DNA of 64,000 nt from Margaritispora aquatica (Eukaryota; Ascomycota; Leotiomycetes; Helotiales; Discinellaceae): the NCBI GenBank assembly GCA_007644065.1, contig VJWN01000012.1, forward strand, positions 919,758-983,757, in the 5' to 3' direction. The translations under genes and the position numbers were made by a program. The notes below the pieces were generated by a model. That model made no database searches. It was not told where the DNA came from and saw nothing but the letters and a program-made list of their open reading frames with translations. Positions 34,229 through 45,325 of this stretch are shown piece by piece (position 1 is the first letter of the stretch; the number at the start of each line of letters is the position of its first letter).

Positions 34229-35125
34229 TCAAGACTTTTGAGGACAGGTCCTAAGCAGATTCTCAAGCAGTCCAATTCCAGCCGATACTCCATCCACAAC
34301 ATAAACGCCTTTTGCTTTCTCCTCGCCCAACTCTTCCACCAATGCTTCTTCGACGAGGCTTTCAAGGCCGCTCATTCCAGCGCATCCAAGAATGACAGCC
34401 TTTACATCTCCATCTTTGACGAGCTTTTTGGTGGCACCCATCATTCTTTCTCGCACCACTGATGCTTCCGCAGCATGTAGTTCATTGCCGTTCAGTCCAG
34501 TGCTCTTGACGCCCTTGAACCTGACCAGGGCAGGATTAACCTGGCCATCAAGAGCTGTTGGCGTACCATTGGTAATCAACTCATTAACGGCGATGCTCAA
34601 AGCTTCCTCCCAATAAGTCCCAGTGGTGACGATTCCAAATTTCGAGTGACCTTCACCAGAACGGTGATCTCCCATCGACAACGCTGTCCAAACACTAGCC
34701 TCCACAATTCCAGTGACATGCCTTGAAGGATACTCGCGTCTCAATGTCGATACCAAAGGGTGATCACTGTAACAAGCAACCAGATAAGCATCAAATCTCG
34801 GATTTTTGAAGGGAGAATTTTCGTCCTTGAACCACTTGCTACAAATGATCTCATTGGTTTGACCAGCATCATCTTCGTTGTTGATGCTGTAAATACATGG
34901 TAAGGGTCCGGTATAGAAATAGATCCTGGTGGCGAATGACATTGTTTCTGAGAGATCCTGCACCATTTTCACCAGACCTTGTGTCATACTCTCGTTTGAA
35001 TTTGGATTGATTATGAGAATACTTTTTGCTGAGCTTGTACATCCATATGGGCCAAGAACACCAGCCTTTTGCAGAGCTTTCAACTCCTCTCCAGACTCTG
35101 ACGGATCAATCATGGCCACTGGCAT
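34229..35125 (-). CDS. Asp/Glu/hydantoin racemase family protein (DCG1-like)
   Basis: One exon, 298 residues. The racemase-like core starts at about residue 34 with ILIINPNSNESMTQG, the N-terminal motif of the DCG1 and hydantoin racemase group. The two catalytic cysteines are in VACYSDHP and LGCAGM. In yeast, DCG1 is linked to allantoin and nitrogen-catabolite genes; other members racemise hydantoins. Substrate here is unknown. The first 33 residues (MPVAMIDPSESGEELK and onward) are not part of the usual fold, so they may be a genuine extension, or the start may lie further in. It is divergent from ARP2 across about 290 nt, so the two may share a promoter. Confidence 0.87.
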   Translation of the reverse strand: MPVAMIDPSESGEELKALQKAGVLGPYGCTSSAKSILIINPNSNESMTQGLVKMVQDLSETMSFATRIYFYTGPLPCIYSINNEDDAGQTNEIICSKWFKDENSPFKNPRFDAYLVACYSDHPLVSTLRREYPSRHVTGIVEASVWTALSMGDHRSGEGHSKFGIVTTGTYWEEALSIAVNELITNGTPTALDGQVNPALVRFKGVKSTGLNGNELHAAEASVVRERMMGATKKLVKDGDVKAVILGCAGMSGLESLVEEALVEELGEEKAKGVYVVDGVSAGIGLLENLLRTCPQKS

Positions 35126-35417
35126 CTTCGAGGCAACTGTTTTCGAATAAGTAGACAGTATTTGATTAGCGGAAGATTATAATGAACAAAAAAGTCTCAA
35201 CTCGATCGTGACGGGTCAAAGTCTGGGGAAGGTTGATCAACAGTCCTAAAGCAGTAATTATGAGGCTAAAACATTTACACGGTGGGGCTGCTTACGGTCG
35301 CCAGTTCCGCCCACTAACGCCAGACTCGTCAACCTCCAACCCCACCAACCCAAGCTAACTCACCACTCCTCCATACCAACAACATATCGTCTCCGCGTTC
35401 TCCTGCACTCTTTCACA
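35126..35417. promoter_or_regulatory. Divergent promoter of the racemase gene and ARP2
   Basis: 292 nt separate the two start codons on opposite strands. A C/A-rich stretch with repeated CCAACC elements lies near the ARP2 start, as is common upstream of fungal housekeeping genes. No specific operator is assigned. Confidence 0.5.
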
Positions 35418-36755
35418 ATGGCGGAACCTCCCATAGGTACAATTTTACTTTCCGGCTCGTCCGTACCAATATACTAATCTCAATCTCACAGTTCTGGATG
35501 GAGGAACTGGATTCCTTAAGGTTGGCTACGCAGCTCAGGTATGCGCCTCGTAGCTCCACGACCTCACAAATGATCAATCACTTATTTGCTTCGTTGCAGA
35601 ACTTTCCCGAATTCCAATATCCTTCCATCGTTGGACGACCAATCTTGCGTTCTGAAGAAAAGGGCAACGATGGCATCGTCATCAAGGACATCATGTGTGG
35701 AGACGAGGCAGCAGCAGCTCGAACTATGCTCCAAATTTCCTATCCTATGGAGAACGGCATTGTGAAGAAATGGGATGATATGCAACATTTGTGGGATTAT
35801 ACGTTTGGGGAGAAGATGAAGGTTGACACGACTGGGCGCAAGATCCTGCTTACGGAACCTCCTATGAACCCTCTTAAGAACAGAGAGAAGATGTGCGAGG
35901 TTATGTTCGAGAGATATCAGTTCGGTGGAGTATACGTGGCGATTCAAGCCGTGCTGGCTCTTTACGCCCAAGGTATGGCCGCAGGATGGTGTTTGGGAGT
36001 GGATATACACTAACCAAGCAACAGGTTTAAGCTCTGGAGTGGTTGTTGATTCTGGGGACGGAGTGACCCATATTGTGCCGGTCTATGAATCAGTGGTTCT
36101 GAATCATCTCACAAGACGCCTCGATGTCGCTGGCCGAGATGTGACTCGAAACTTGATTGCACTCTTGCTACGCCGTGGATACGCCTTGAATCGAACTGCA
36201 GACTTTGAGACCGTCCGGCAGATAAAGGAGAAGCTCTGCTATGTTTCCTACGACTTGGAATTGGATCAGAGGCTCAGCGAAGACACGACTGTATTGGTTG
36301 AAAGCTACACGTTACCAGATGGACGTGTGATTCGCGTGGGCAGTGAGCGTTTTGAAGCACCGGAGTGTCTATTCCAGCCCCATCTTGTTGACGTCGAACA
36401 ACCTGGTATTGCCGAATTTCTCTTCAACACCATTCAAGCCGCAGACGTTGACGTCCGATCATCACTTTTCAAAGCTATTGTGCTCTCTGGTGGTTCCTCG
36501 ATGTATCCTGGATTGCCTTCGAGGTTAGAAAAGGAATTGAAGCAGCTCTGGCTCACGAAAGTCCTTGGCGGAAACCCCGAAAGACTGAGCAAATTCAAGG
36601 TTCGAATTGAAGATCCACCAAGGAGGAGACACATGGTGTTCTTGGGAGGAGCGGTGTTGGCGAATATCATGGCGGATAAAGAGAATATGTGGATCTCAAA
36701 GCAAGAATGGGAAGAGCAAGGCCCACGAGTTCTAGAGAAACTCGGACCTAGATAA
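35418..36755 (+). CDS. ARP2: Actin-related protein 2 (Arp2/3 complex)
   Basis: Exons 35418-35436, 35492-35538, 35600-35972 and 36025-36755 give 389 residues, the usual Arp2 length. The nucleotide-binding motifs are [12 protein letters not shown] and [17 protein letters not shown]. Arp2-specific blocks include [25 protein letters not shown] and [11 protein letters not shown]. Arp2 and Arp3 nucleate branched actin filaments within the seven-subunit Arp2/3 complex, which drives endocytic actin patches. The first exon is just 19 nt and the second 47 nt, a 5' clustering of small exons typical of fungal actin-family genes. All introns are GT-AG, 52-61 nt, and keep frame. Confidence 0.96.
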
Positions 36756-37371
36756 AGTTTTATGAGTATGAGTTGATGACAAAAGTCCCAAAATAAATAT
36801 CGTTGGCATTTTCTTATGTACGTTTAAATATCTTGCTTTATTGATCTGGAACGAAGTAATATTGCGGTGAGTTAACTAAATTGTCCTTGAGGAGCTCCAG
36901 AACCTCACAATGTGGCTTTTCAGGTTTTTTATCGAATCAATAGTAAGGGCAAAGGCGGGTATCCATACTCTGAATCTGGAGCAGTTTGGTTTGGGGGGCG
37001 AATCTATTGTGGTTTTTCTTCAGTTGAAGATTTTTGTCGACATCTTTTTCCCAATGTGTAAGACTGTAAGTGAAGATAGTTATCATCATGATTTTTGTTC
37101 CCTCACAGTCTAGCCTTGTACTTATATTGTAAAGACTCACAAGAATTGTCCAAATCTTCCCCCTTTAAGTAGTGTTTCAGCAAATTCCATGGTTTATAAA
37201 AGGGGGCACATCTCGCTTAAGTTTTTAATCACATCGAGTGAATTCCAGCACAAACAATGAATCAACTTTAACATTCCAGTAGCCACTTTACAGAGGCGAT
37301 ATTAAATTCCTTTCAATCTGTATTTGTTAAAAGACTCTCCTCTCGCCGACGCAAATTATTAGATACCAACC
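36756..37371. other. Intergenic, with a TATA-like box before the small hypothetical gene
   Basis: About 615 nt. TTTATAAAA occurs near 37195, about 175 nt before the start of the small gene at 37372. Nothing else is recognised. Confidence 0.5.
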
Positions 37372-37818
37372 ATGACCAGCCATTCCAAACAAAGCACTGC
37401 TTCAGGGCACAACCACTCCACTTCTCACAACCAAGACCAAAGCATATCTGTCAAACCCACTCAGCTTCGGAGATCTAAGCGTAAATGTGCCCTTACTGTC
37501 TCTGCGACATCTGCACAGCATGTGCCACCAACCAAGACTAAAATCAAATCAACTAGAACATATACTGAGAACATCGCTCTTATCCTCGATGCTACAGACA
37601 CATATCTTGGACTCCAGCCCCTCACACATATGCTTGAGGTTCCTGCTAGTCTGCGCGATTGGATTGAGAAGCTTCACATTTTGGCCTCACCGAGCGAGCT
37701 AGAGATGATGTTGGGTGATGTTAGGAAATACGTGGATGTTGTTCTTGCGGGACTTGGAGCGATCACTGATACAGAAAGCGAGAATCGAATGTGGAAGTTG
37801 GAAATGGTGAACCTGTAG
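37372..37818 (+). CDS. Hypothetical small protein
   Basis: A single exon of 148 residues, with a good start context (CAACCATGACC). The first 60 residues are Ser/His/Gln-rich and basic (probably disordered, with RRSKRK). The second half, from about residue 60, is predicted from sequence to be helical and amphipathic (TYTENIALILDATDTYLG, RDWIEKLHILASPSELEMML). No known family is recognised, no signal peptide or membrane segment is seen, and no paralogue was noticed in the window. The regular alternation of hydrophobic and charged residues argues that it is a real gene, but without homologs this stays uncertain. Confidence 0.5.
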   Translation: MTSHSKQSTASGHNHSTSHNQDQSISVKPTQLRRSKRKCALTVSATSAQHVPPTKTKIKSTRTYTENIALILDATDTYLGLQPLTHMLEVPASLRDWIEKLHILASPSELEMMLGDVRKYVDVVLAGLGAITDTESENRMWKLEMVNL

Positions 37819-39349
37819 CTCAAAAGAGACAGTAGTTGAGATGAGAAAGATACAGGACTGCAAGTCAAGCGTGGTCAGCAAACCAGTTAAGAGTAAGGGC
37901 GGGAGGGTGAGAATGAATTTCCTCAAATTGAGTGATAAACGGGTTACAATATCTTGAAGTGACGACAAAATCCCGGAAAACGTTGACTGAATATTTCCAT
38001 AGGATTGAGTAGTATTATATTACCGGAATTGTTTCATGTTCATGGATCTTGTCACCAGCAAGTCCAAGTCTCTCATCCTTTAAAATGGCTCGTGGACCCG
38101 CAAGAGAGAGCACATCACAACCGCCAAGCATAATAAGAAGCATCTAATTTGAGTTTCAGATACAGAATTATAAATTCAGTGCCAGGGTTTGGAACCACAT
38201 GGTGACGACGCATGCCGGTAATGATCTTCGTCGGCTGTTGGTGCCGTGAGCCAAGACCAGTCGAATTCCCCGTGTAGGCGAGATTGAGGTGGAGCATCGA
38301 AGACGACCTTCTTGATGTGGGGTTCGAGAACCGTGATTAAGGAAGATTTAGTGAACTCACAAATTGCGAGCCAGACTTTCATGCGTACCAGATACTGAAA
38401 GTGCTGGCCTCAAACACCACCAACAACATGAGACTAGAAATCTTGCTGACAAAGAACAGAAATTCTTGCGTTCATGAGTTTTTGACCCACTTGACGTTTC
38501 TGGACTCTAAAGCTAAAAGCTGTCCGTAAATTCCTTGAGATGTGTGTTGCCAATTGTATTAGCATGTAATGAAAACTCAATATGGCTCTTGCAGCAACTA
38601 AACAACCTTGAAGACTGCTATTTAATTAAGATCATAAGGGTAAACTGTGTGATTTTAAGACGCACCACTACTCGGTCCTTTTGCGGCTTGTGCCTGCAAT
38701 TGTTCCGTATCACTTCGATAGAATTGCTTCAGAGACAGGTTCGAAATTGCTTTCACGATTTCAATCTGTGCACAGAATCGAAATTTCCTGTGTCCCCTAG
38801 ACGGAAATCTAGGAGACGGCTACGAGAAGGCCTTGAACCCTATAAGTCCTCAATTAAAGATCCAAATTCCCCTCTTTTAAAGTGAAAGAAGCTTACAAGC
38901 TCAAGCTGAGAGACGTTCTGAACAAATGTTGATAGTATCGAGGCACGAGATTTACCTAGAAAAAGGACCGTGTGAAAGACGAACTACAAGATTTTTTCTG
39001 CTATTTCTCCATGCTTCATGAGGTTATTATATTGGTTGTACGTACATTCGAATTTGAAAGCTTGGCAAAACTTTCAAGCAATAAGCACACAGAGACTTCC
39101 ACGTGTGAAGGCAACAGTTTCTGGTGCACCCAACTTTCGAACAGACTCCACTTCCGGATATTGGAGTTGTTTTTATGGGGCCGAACTTTGCTCGCTTAGG
39201 TGGGGGTAGAAAGGGGAGCAATCGCAATGTTGATAAGTATCTCACTATCCTGAGCTGCTTCATGTTTTACACAGCCATCTGGTAAGATCTTGTCACTCGT
39301 TCTCAAACAATCTGCACTGATTTCCCGGCACCCGACTTGTGCATACAAA
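37819..39349. other. Intergenic; promoter of the pectin lyase gene at its right end
   Basis: About 1.5 kb. A GTGGGG (CreA-type SYGGRG) lies at 39200-39205, 145 nt before the pectin lyase ATG, and fits carbon repression of a secreted wall-degrading enzyme. No other supported feature. Confidence 0.5.
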
Positions 39350-40813
39350 ATGAAGTCATCCACTCTTTTTTCAGTAGCATTTGCTACACTTCTCAACTCT
39401 GCCTCTGCCGCCACCGTCGCTGTCAATGGTGCTGCTGAAGGCTTCGCCAAAGGCGTGACTGGAGGTGGCTCTGCAACTCCAGTCTACCCTTCCACTACTG
39501 CTCAATTGATATCTTACTTGGCAGATGATGTTGCTCGTGTTATTGTTTTGACGAAGACGTAAGTATACCTATATCCAAAAGGGATATCCGAGACAAGAGT
39601 TAACATGTATAAATAGTTTCGACTTTACTGGTACCGAGGGCACAACTACCACGACTGGATGCGCTCCTTGGGGAACGGCCTCAACTTGCCAAATAGCAAT
39701 CAACCAGGACGATTGGTGCACAAATTATCAGCCAGATGCCCCTACGAGCACTGTCACTTAGTAAGTTACCAAAACAGCCTGCATGGACTGGAGATCAACT
39801 GCTTACATTGGAAAATAGCGATAATGCTGGCGTACTTGGTATGACTGTCAATTCGGACAAAACACTCATGGGATATGGCTCCACAGGTGTTATCAAGGGC
39901 AAGGGACTGCGCATCGTCTCTGGAGCAAGCAACATTATCATCCAGTTCGTCTTTTCCTCTTCCTAATCTCGAACAATTACTAAACGCGCCAGGAATATTT
40001 TCATTACTGAGATAAACCCAAAATACGTCTGGGGAGGTGATGCAATCACCATTAACAACGCCGATATGGTGTGGATTGACCATGTCACCACTTCGCTTAT
40101 TGGACGTCAACATATTGTTCTTGGCACATCTGCGTCAAACCGTGTCACATTGTCAAGTATGTATTTCGAATCATTGGTTCATTTCCAGCAGTCAGAGTGT
40201 TTAGATCATCAACGGAGAAGTTCTTTTGCGACAGCGAGGATCTGTTTCGATGGTTCAGGGCTTCAGCATACCTGCATAGTACAAATGCTAACAGTCTACA
40301 GATAACTACATCAATGGCTTGACTTCATGGAGTGCCACATGTGATGGATACCATTACTGGGGTATTTATCTCACCGGCTCCAACGATCTCATCACCATGA
40401 AGGGTAACTACATCTACCACACCTCTGGCCGCGCACCAAAGGTGTCCGGAAACACTCTCTTACACGCCGTGAACAACTACTGGTACGATAACACCGGACA
40501 CGCCTTCGAGATCTCTGCCGGCGCATACATCGTTGCCGAAGGTAACGTCTTCCAAAACGTTGCTGTTGTGGCCGAGTCGCCAATCACCGGATCGCTCTTC
40601 ACTTCTCCAAGTGTTTCGGCCAATGCCGCTTGTACCGCATACCTTGGACATGTGTGCCAGGTCAATGGCTTTGGGAGCTCTGGCACTTTCAGCCAGTCGG
40701 ACACGGGCTTCTTCTCGAACTTTGCGGGCAAGAACATCGCGAGTGCTGCTGCTTACACTACTGTGGTATCAAGCGTCACAGCTAATGCTGGGTATGGGAA
40801 GGTTACCTACTAA
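39350..40813 (+). CDS. Secreted pectin lyase (PL1)
   Basis: Five exons (39350-39558, 39617-39760, 39819-39944, 39993-40156, 40302-40813) give 384 residues. The signal peptide is about residues 1-20, ending SASA. The PL1 parallel beta-helix shows the usual blocks [43 protein letters not shown] and [19 protein letters not shown]. Arg in [11 protein letters not shown] matches the catalytic arginine position of pectin lyases. The AFE-block and lack of a calcium-site Asp cluster favour pectin lyase over pectate lyase. It cleaves methylated pectin by beta-elimination outside the cell. Intron 3 uses the less common donor GTTCGT; the fourth intron is 145 nt, longer than the others (48-58 nt). Confidence 0.93.
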
Positions 40814-41163
40814 ACCTAGCCCCTCGATAGGGATTAGAAAGTAAAAAAGAAGTAAAGCGGAGGAAGTAGTGACTTGAAATCATGTTGAGAATTACAATTT
40901 GTATCTTCAAACAATTTTTATTTTGCTTGGAGCGCCAGTTTTCTTGTCAATCTTCTATGCAATCTTACTACAACCCTGAATTTCAGAAGTTAGATAGGAT
41001 TGATAGCTGCACCAACCAATAGTGATTCTGATTGGTGACACTCTTGATCTAATTTCTACTCAAAACTTCTGCGGATTTTACGAAAACTGTAAGCGAGGTG
41101 CAGTAGCTACTCCGTAATCTGCTGAGATTCTTTATGTGCTCTGTATTGACACATTCTACGTTA
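40814..41163. other. Intergenic between the pectin lyase gene and the HET pseudogene
   Basis: About 350 nt, AT-rich. Should hold the pectin lyase terminator. Nothing else seen. Confidence 0.5.
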
Positions 41164-42362
41164 TTACCATTTGTTGTGGTGGAAGATCATAACACTGTTG
41201 ACAGATAGATTACTCTTCTCTCTATCTTTAGGCATCGTTGGAAAGCACCATCGGGCGAATGTGCGTCCATGAAACCCACACTTCTCTTCATCCACTTCTA
41301 TCAAAAGCATGAATATAGTATTGATAGGCACAGGGCTGTGAGGATTATTACGTATTTTAACTCCCAGCAGCACGCAATTTCTTCCTGTCAGCGAGAAAAA
41401 TATTTCGTCGTCATCAGTCTCAGGACCGTCGAGATGCACACCCACGAACCCACATGGCATTAATATGGCGCCCTTTATGCTCATGATAGCATGATACACG
41501 GATTGATATCACAGAGGGTATAGAGATAGGAGCTCGCCAATAAGAAAGATACGTCCAGACGCCACAGCGCGAAAGACATCACTGCTGTGGTATTTCAGCT
41601 CACATACAGCTGCCTAAAAAACGATTCGTCCATGCATCTGTTTGTCGAGCTCATCGCGTAACTGATACTGAACATGAGAACTCAAGCATGCCCATGACCA
41701 CGAAGGCGCTTGATAAGCTTCTAGACGTTTCTTTGGGAATTTAGCTTTCCAGAGAAGCTGGCGCTCTATGCCTTCTTACCAGAGGCCAACGTAGTAAGCA
41801 TCTCCACGAGCTTCAAAGAAAGCTTTGGCGACGCCTAATATTGCTATCAGCCTATCTTCGCCCTTGGTAATTCACAGTGTGGAATAGTATTCAACATGGC
41901 TGCACCACTGCACCATCGTTTTCAGGTTGATTTGCAACTGGGCCAAATCGTCGTTTGGAATAAGGGTGGAGAGTGGAGGTTGCTGCTTCCAAATCTCTGC
42001 CTGTGGATAGATTCGACAGATCAAAAAGAGGGCCATATGGTTGTCCTTGGTGGATGCTGCACTGAATTTTAGATCCTCATTGGCATCCGAAGTCCTTGGT
42101 GTACCATTCATCATCGTTGTTACCGAAATTTAATGCGTGCCCATTTCTCAACTCACGACTTTATATCTGTGAGCGCTTTCCAGACTGCGAGACAAAGATA
42201 GCAATTATCAAAAGCATCCTTGATATAAGCTCGTATCGATTGACACTTGAACGTGGCCGTCGGTTCCAAGTCTTTGTCGCGCGGCCCATTTTCAACATCA
42301 TAATTATCCGGTAGTCTTGTGGTGCGGTCGTTGAAAACTGGTTGACATACTCTGCAGAGCAT
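41164..42362 (-). pseudogene. Decayed HET-domain gene lacking the HET core
   Basis: Fungal HET proteins act in heterokaryon incompatibility and immune-like cell death. Here the N-terminal lead-in of such proteins (MLCRVCQPVF to FDNCYLCLAVWKAL) is encoded at 42362-42157. A 62 nt intron is followed, from 42094, by a frame that stays in register to 41164. That frame reads ITKGEDRLIAILGVAK, ERQLLWKAKF, AYQAPSWSWA, AVCELKYHSSDVF and IFMLLIEVDEEKCGFHGR, the usual post-core blocks. It is broken by TGA (41874-41872), TAA (41778-41776), TAG (41616-41614) and TGA (41511-41509). The HET core itself, expected between the lead-in and the DRLIAI block, is absent, consistent with an internal deletion. The first exon plus the stub up to the first TGA could make 142 residues. 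Confidence 0.75.
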
Positions 42363-45325
42363 ACTGTACTGAAATACTCATATTGAGATGATGCTAGATA
42401 TATTTTAATTACGATGATGGAGTTCAGCTCGGAGCCTTGTTGTGTTGTCCTTGCAGTTTAGCTCTGCATGTTTGCTTTTTTTTCGATCCTCTCGGCTTTT
42501 GGAAGTCATGCTTCGTAGGTCGTTCAAGCGATGTTTATAGCAATTGCACAAGATTGAGGGCTGGGAACACGAAATCGATGCAGGCAAATGTAGATTTTCG
42601 AGCTCGAAACGCTCTGTTGATTGGTTTTAGACATTCTGGACGACGATGACAGACGAAAATCTTGATCTATCTTAGCGAGCCATTAAGCTGGTTGCTTCCA
42701 TCTCTATTGTCCCTATTGGAGCCAATCGGAGCCATTTCGAGAGCCATTTAATCTAAAAAGAAATACTACGTAGTGGTAGTGATTTCTTATACTGACGTGG
42801 AAGTGCCCAATAGTAGAACAATAGCAGTTGATTGCAAGGACTTCTTCCAGTGAACTGACTAGTTCGCGCACAAGGCTATGTCTGTAGTTCTAAAGTCACG
42901 GATTCCGAATAACCAGCCACTTAAGGTCATGGCACATGCTCGACACTACTTGTACCACCGAGCACTTGGTACGTACCTCGTACAGCACTAATGCAACACC
43001 AGCTCGCCAGCCATAAACCCTGGAGAACGCCATTCACCCCTCCAGCTCTCGTTCTAGAAGCCTGACATCTTCTTCGCTTCCAGTGCCATAAATCGAAGCA
43101 TAGATACTTGCTCAAGTGTCTCATGTCATCCTTGACATGACTTTGTCGAACTCAATTGCGACAGATTCGCTTAACCTCTAGATCTCAACAACATCAATCT
43201 CAACAAGCCACTTTAGCCTCAAGTACCGTAGCACAAATATTACAATGCACATCGAAACTGCAATGCACCTCGCCATCAGTACTCCGTCGCACAATCATTT
43301 CGCATGCCACCCCCAAATCCAGCTGTGAGCGTAAACGTCAACCAATCCCAAAGGAGGTAAATATTGTACCCGAATGTTGGTAGCCGGGATTCCGGTCTCC
43401 TATTCCCCGCCATTGGTCACTCGGATAATTGCAGAGGGAAAAATAAACAAAAGAAACATCAATAGCGTCATTAGCGTACACCATGCGAGTTCAGCAGCAC
43501 ATGGCCTGGCCTGCTCCTGGTCCAGCCCAGTTTTTTGAATCTGCTCTGCATCTTGGAATATCTTACCACACAAAAAGAGACCATGGATCGCCCGATTGTT
43601 TGGCCACTTCAGATAGGACCGCTCCGTGCCGCTTATACTGCCTTGCTGTGCAAGCGCAACATAGCCTGCAAGATCCGACAGAGGGGTCTGTGAGCGTTTT
43701 TTTTTTGCTTTTGCAAAAATCAGACGTGCAACAAGTGAGACAGGTAGATGGACAAGACAGACTCGACAGATGTTCGTACCGTATCAGGCGAGGGGGCACG
43801 GATTGGGAAAGAGAGATTGGGGGCCGGTAAAGATACGCTTTTGGGAAGAAGGCTTGCCCTCCCGCATACGCACCGGGACAGCCTTCCAGCCTTCCAGCCC
43901 TTTCCTTTGTTGTTTATTCCTGGGGTAGGCGTCGTTGTTGGCCAGTGGGATGAAAGGGATCTTGAAGCATGCTGGACAGGCTGTTGATTGATGGGTGACA
44001 GGGAGTGAAGATTGGGCTGGGAATTTAAAGGTCCCCGAAGTCGGGAAAATTTTATGCGTGCTAAAGTCGAAGGATCGAAGATGTAATGTGGGATAAATGT
44101 GAAGGAGATAAGTGGGCAGGTAAATTTGGTTGGATGGTGTATAATGAGCCCAAGCGTGAGGACACTCACCTCACAGTAAGACTTCAGAAAGGGGTCTGAG
44201 GATGAGGAGGCAATGCGTAAAACACGGCGATTAATGTATGAACGAGATCTTGTGACGGGTCTCTGTGGAAGCCTGGCAGGACAGTGAATGAAGACAAGCA
44301 TGAAAGAACTGCAAGAGAAGATGTACACAGAAGAACACAAACTAAAAGTTGACATTGGATTGATTCACAACAAGCCTTCAATGAGTCTCACACAAGGCAA
44401 GATCTCGCGAGCTATTGCGTGTTTCTCAGAGCCGAAATATTTCGGGTCGCACGAGCAGGAGATCGTGAAATGCACATGGCATGCAAGGAAGAGGGAATGG
44501 AGCACAAGAATCTAAGTGCCGTTGGAGAACCACACAAATCCAACCAACATATTCCCTGTTCATATACCATCATGATCTTGACATTGCTACATCGCTCATG
44601 AGAAGTGGGTACAGCTTACCTATTTGAACAGCTTGCAGTTAGAGGCTGAGCTAGATAATCACCTGCAGGACATGTGACAATTTAGAACTCGAGGTTATGT
44701 GGTAGTTTCTTTTGATTATCAAGTTCTATAGCTATGCACGCCATTGTTTGGGTTGAGCCTCGAGCGGGTCCAGCTGTACTCCTCTCATTGTGACTCCCAT
44801 AAAACCAACCGGCCGTCCCATATTCAAAGGAATTTCTTATCCATCCAGTAGTAGTTAGTAGTAGTAAACATTCCGTGCCAGCCGATCCAGCCATATTTTG
44901 CGGATTCACTGTAGAAGCAGAAATTGCGCCATGACGTTTGGAAGGAAACTAAAGGCCGGGAATCCGTGTGCAAGAAAAAAAAAGGGCGCGAATAGGTCGA
45001 CTTGCATGTGTCGTCCTGTTCTCCAGGCGCATCTAGCTCAGAATCCGACGGAGTGTGCTCCGGCATCAATTGTACAGGAAAAGATAAAGCAAGGGTGGTG
45101 CTTAGGCAGAGGTATTGTGCAAAATCGCAAACATCAAGGTGTTGTTTTGGGTATTGTTGGTTGTGTGCAAGTGATGTGTATGGCAGGTATGTCGGAGATT
45201 TTCGTCGCAGTCGTTATGGTGCTTGATATTTCCCGACCATCATCATTTGAATCTGGCCATGGGTGATTAGTTCTGCAAAGTAGTTTGATATCGAGAACGA
45301 GATGTTCAAGAAACAGATGGAGATA
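42363..45325. other. Long gene-poor stretch
   Basis: About 3 kb between the HET pseudogene and the G-alpha stop. It contains a poly-T/C tract near 43700 and some open frames (up to 211 codons on the minus strand at 43720-44355). These have Ser/His/Pro-rich compositions and no domain, and none is convincing. Confidence 0.5.

Noticed and set aside
38738..38750. tRNA B-box-like GGTTCGAAA
   Set aside because: No acceptor stem, anticodon stem or A box at the right spacing.
43720..44355. 211-codon minus-strand frame
   Set aside because: Ser/His/Pro-rich without domain, conserved motif or intron partners; several overlapping frames nearby look equally random.
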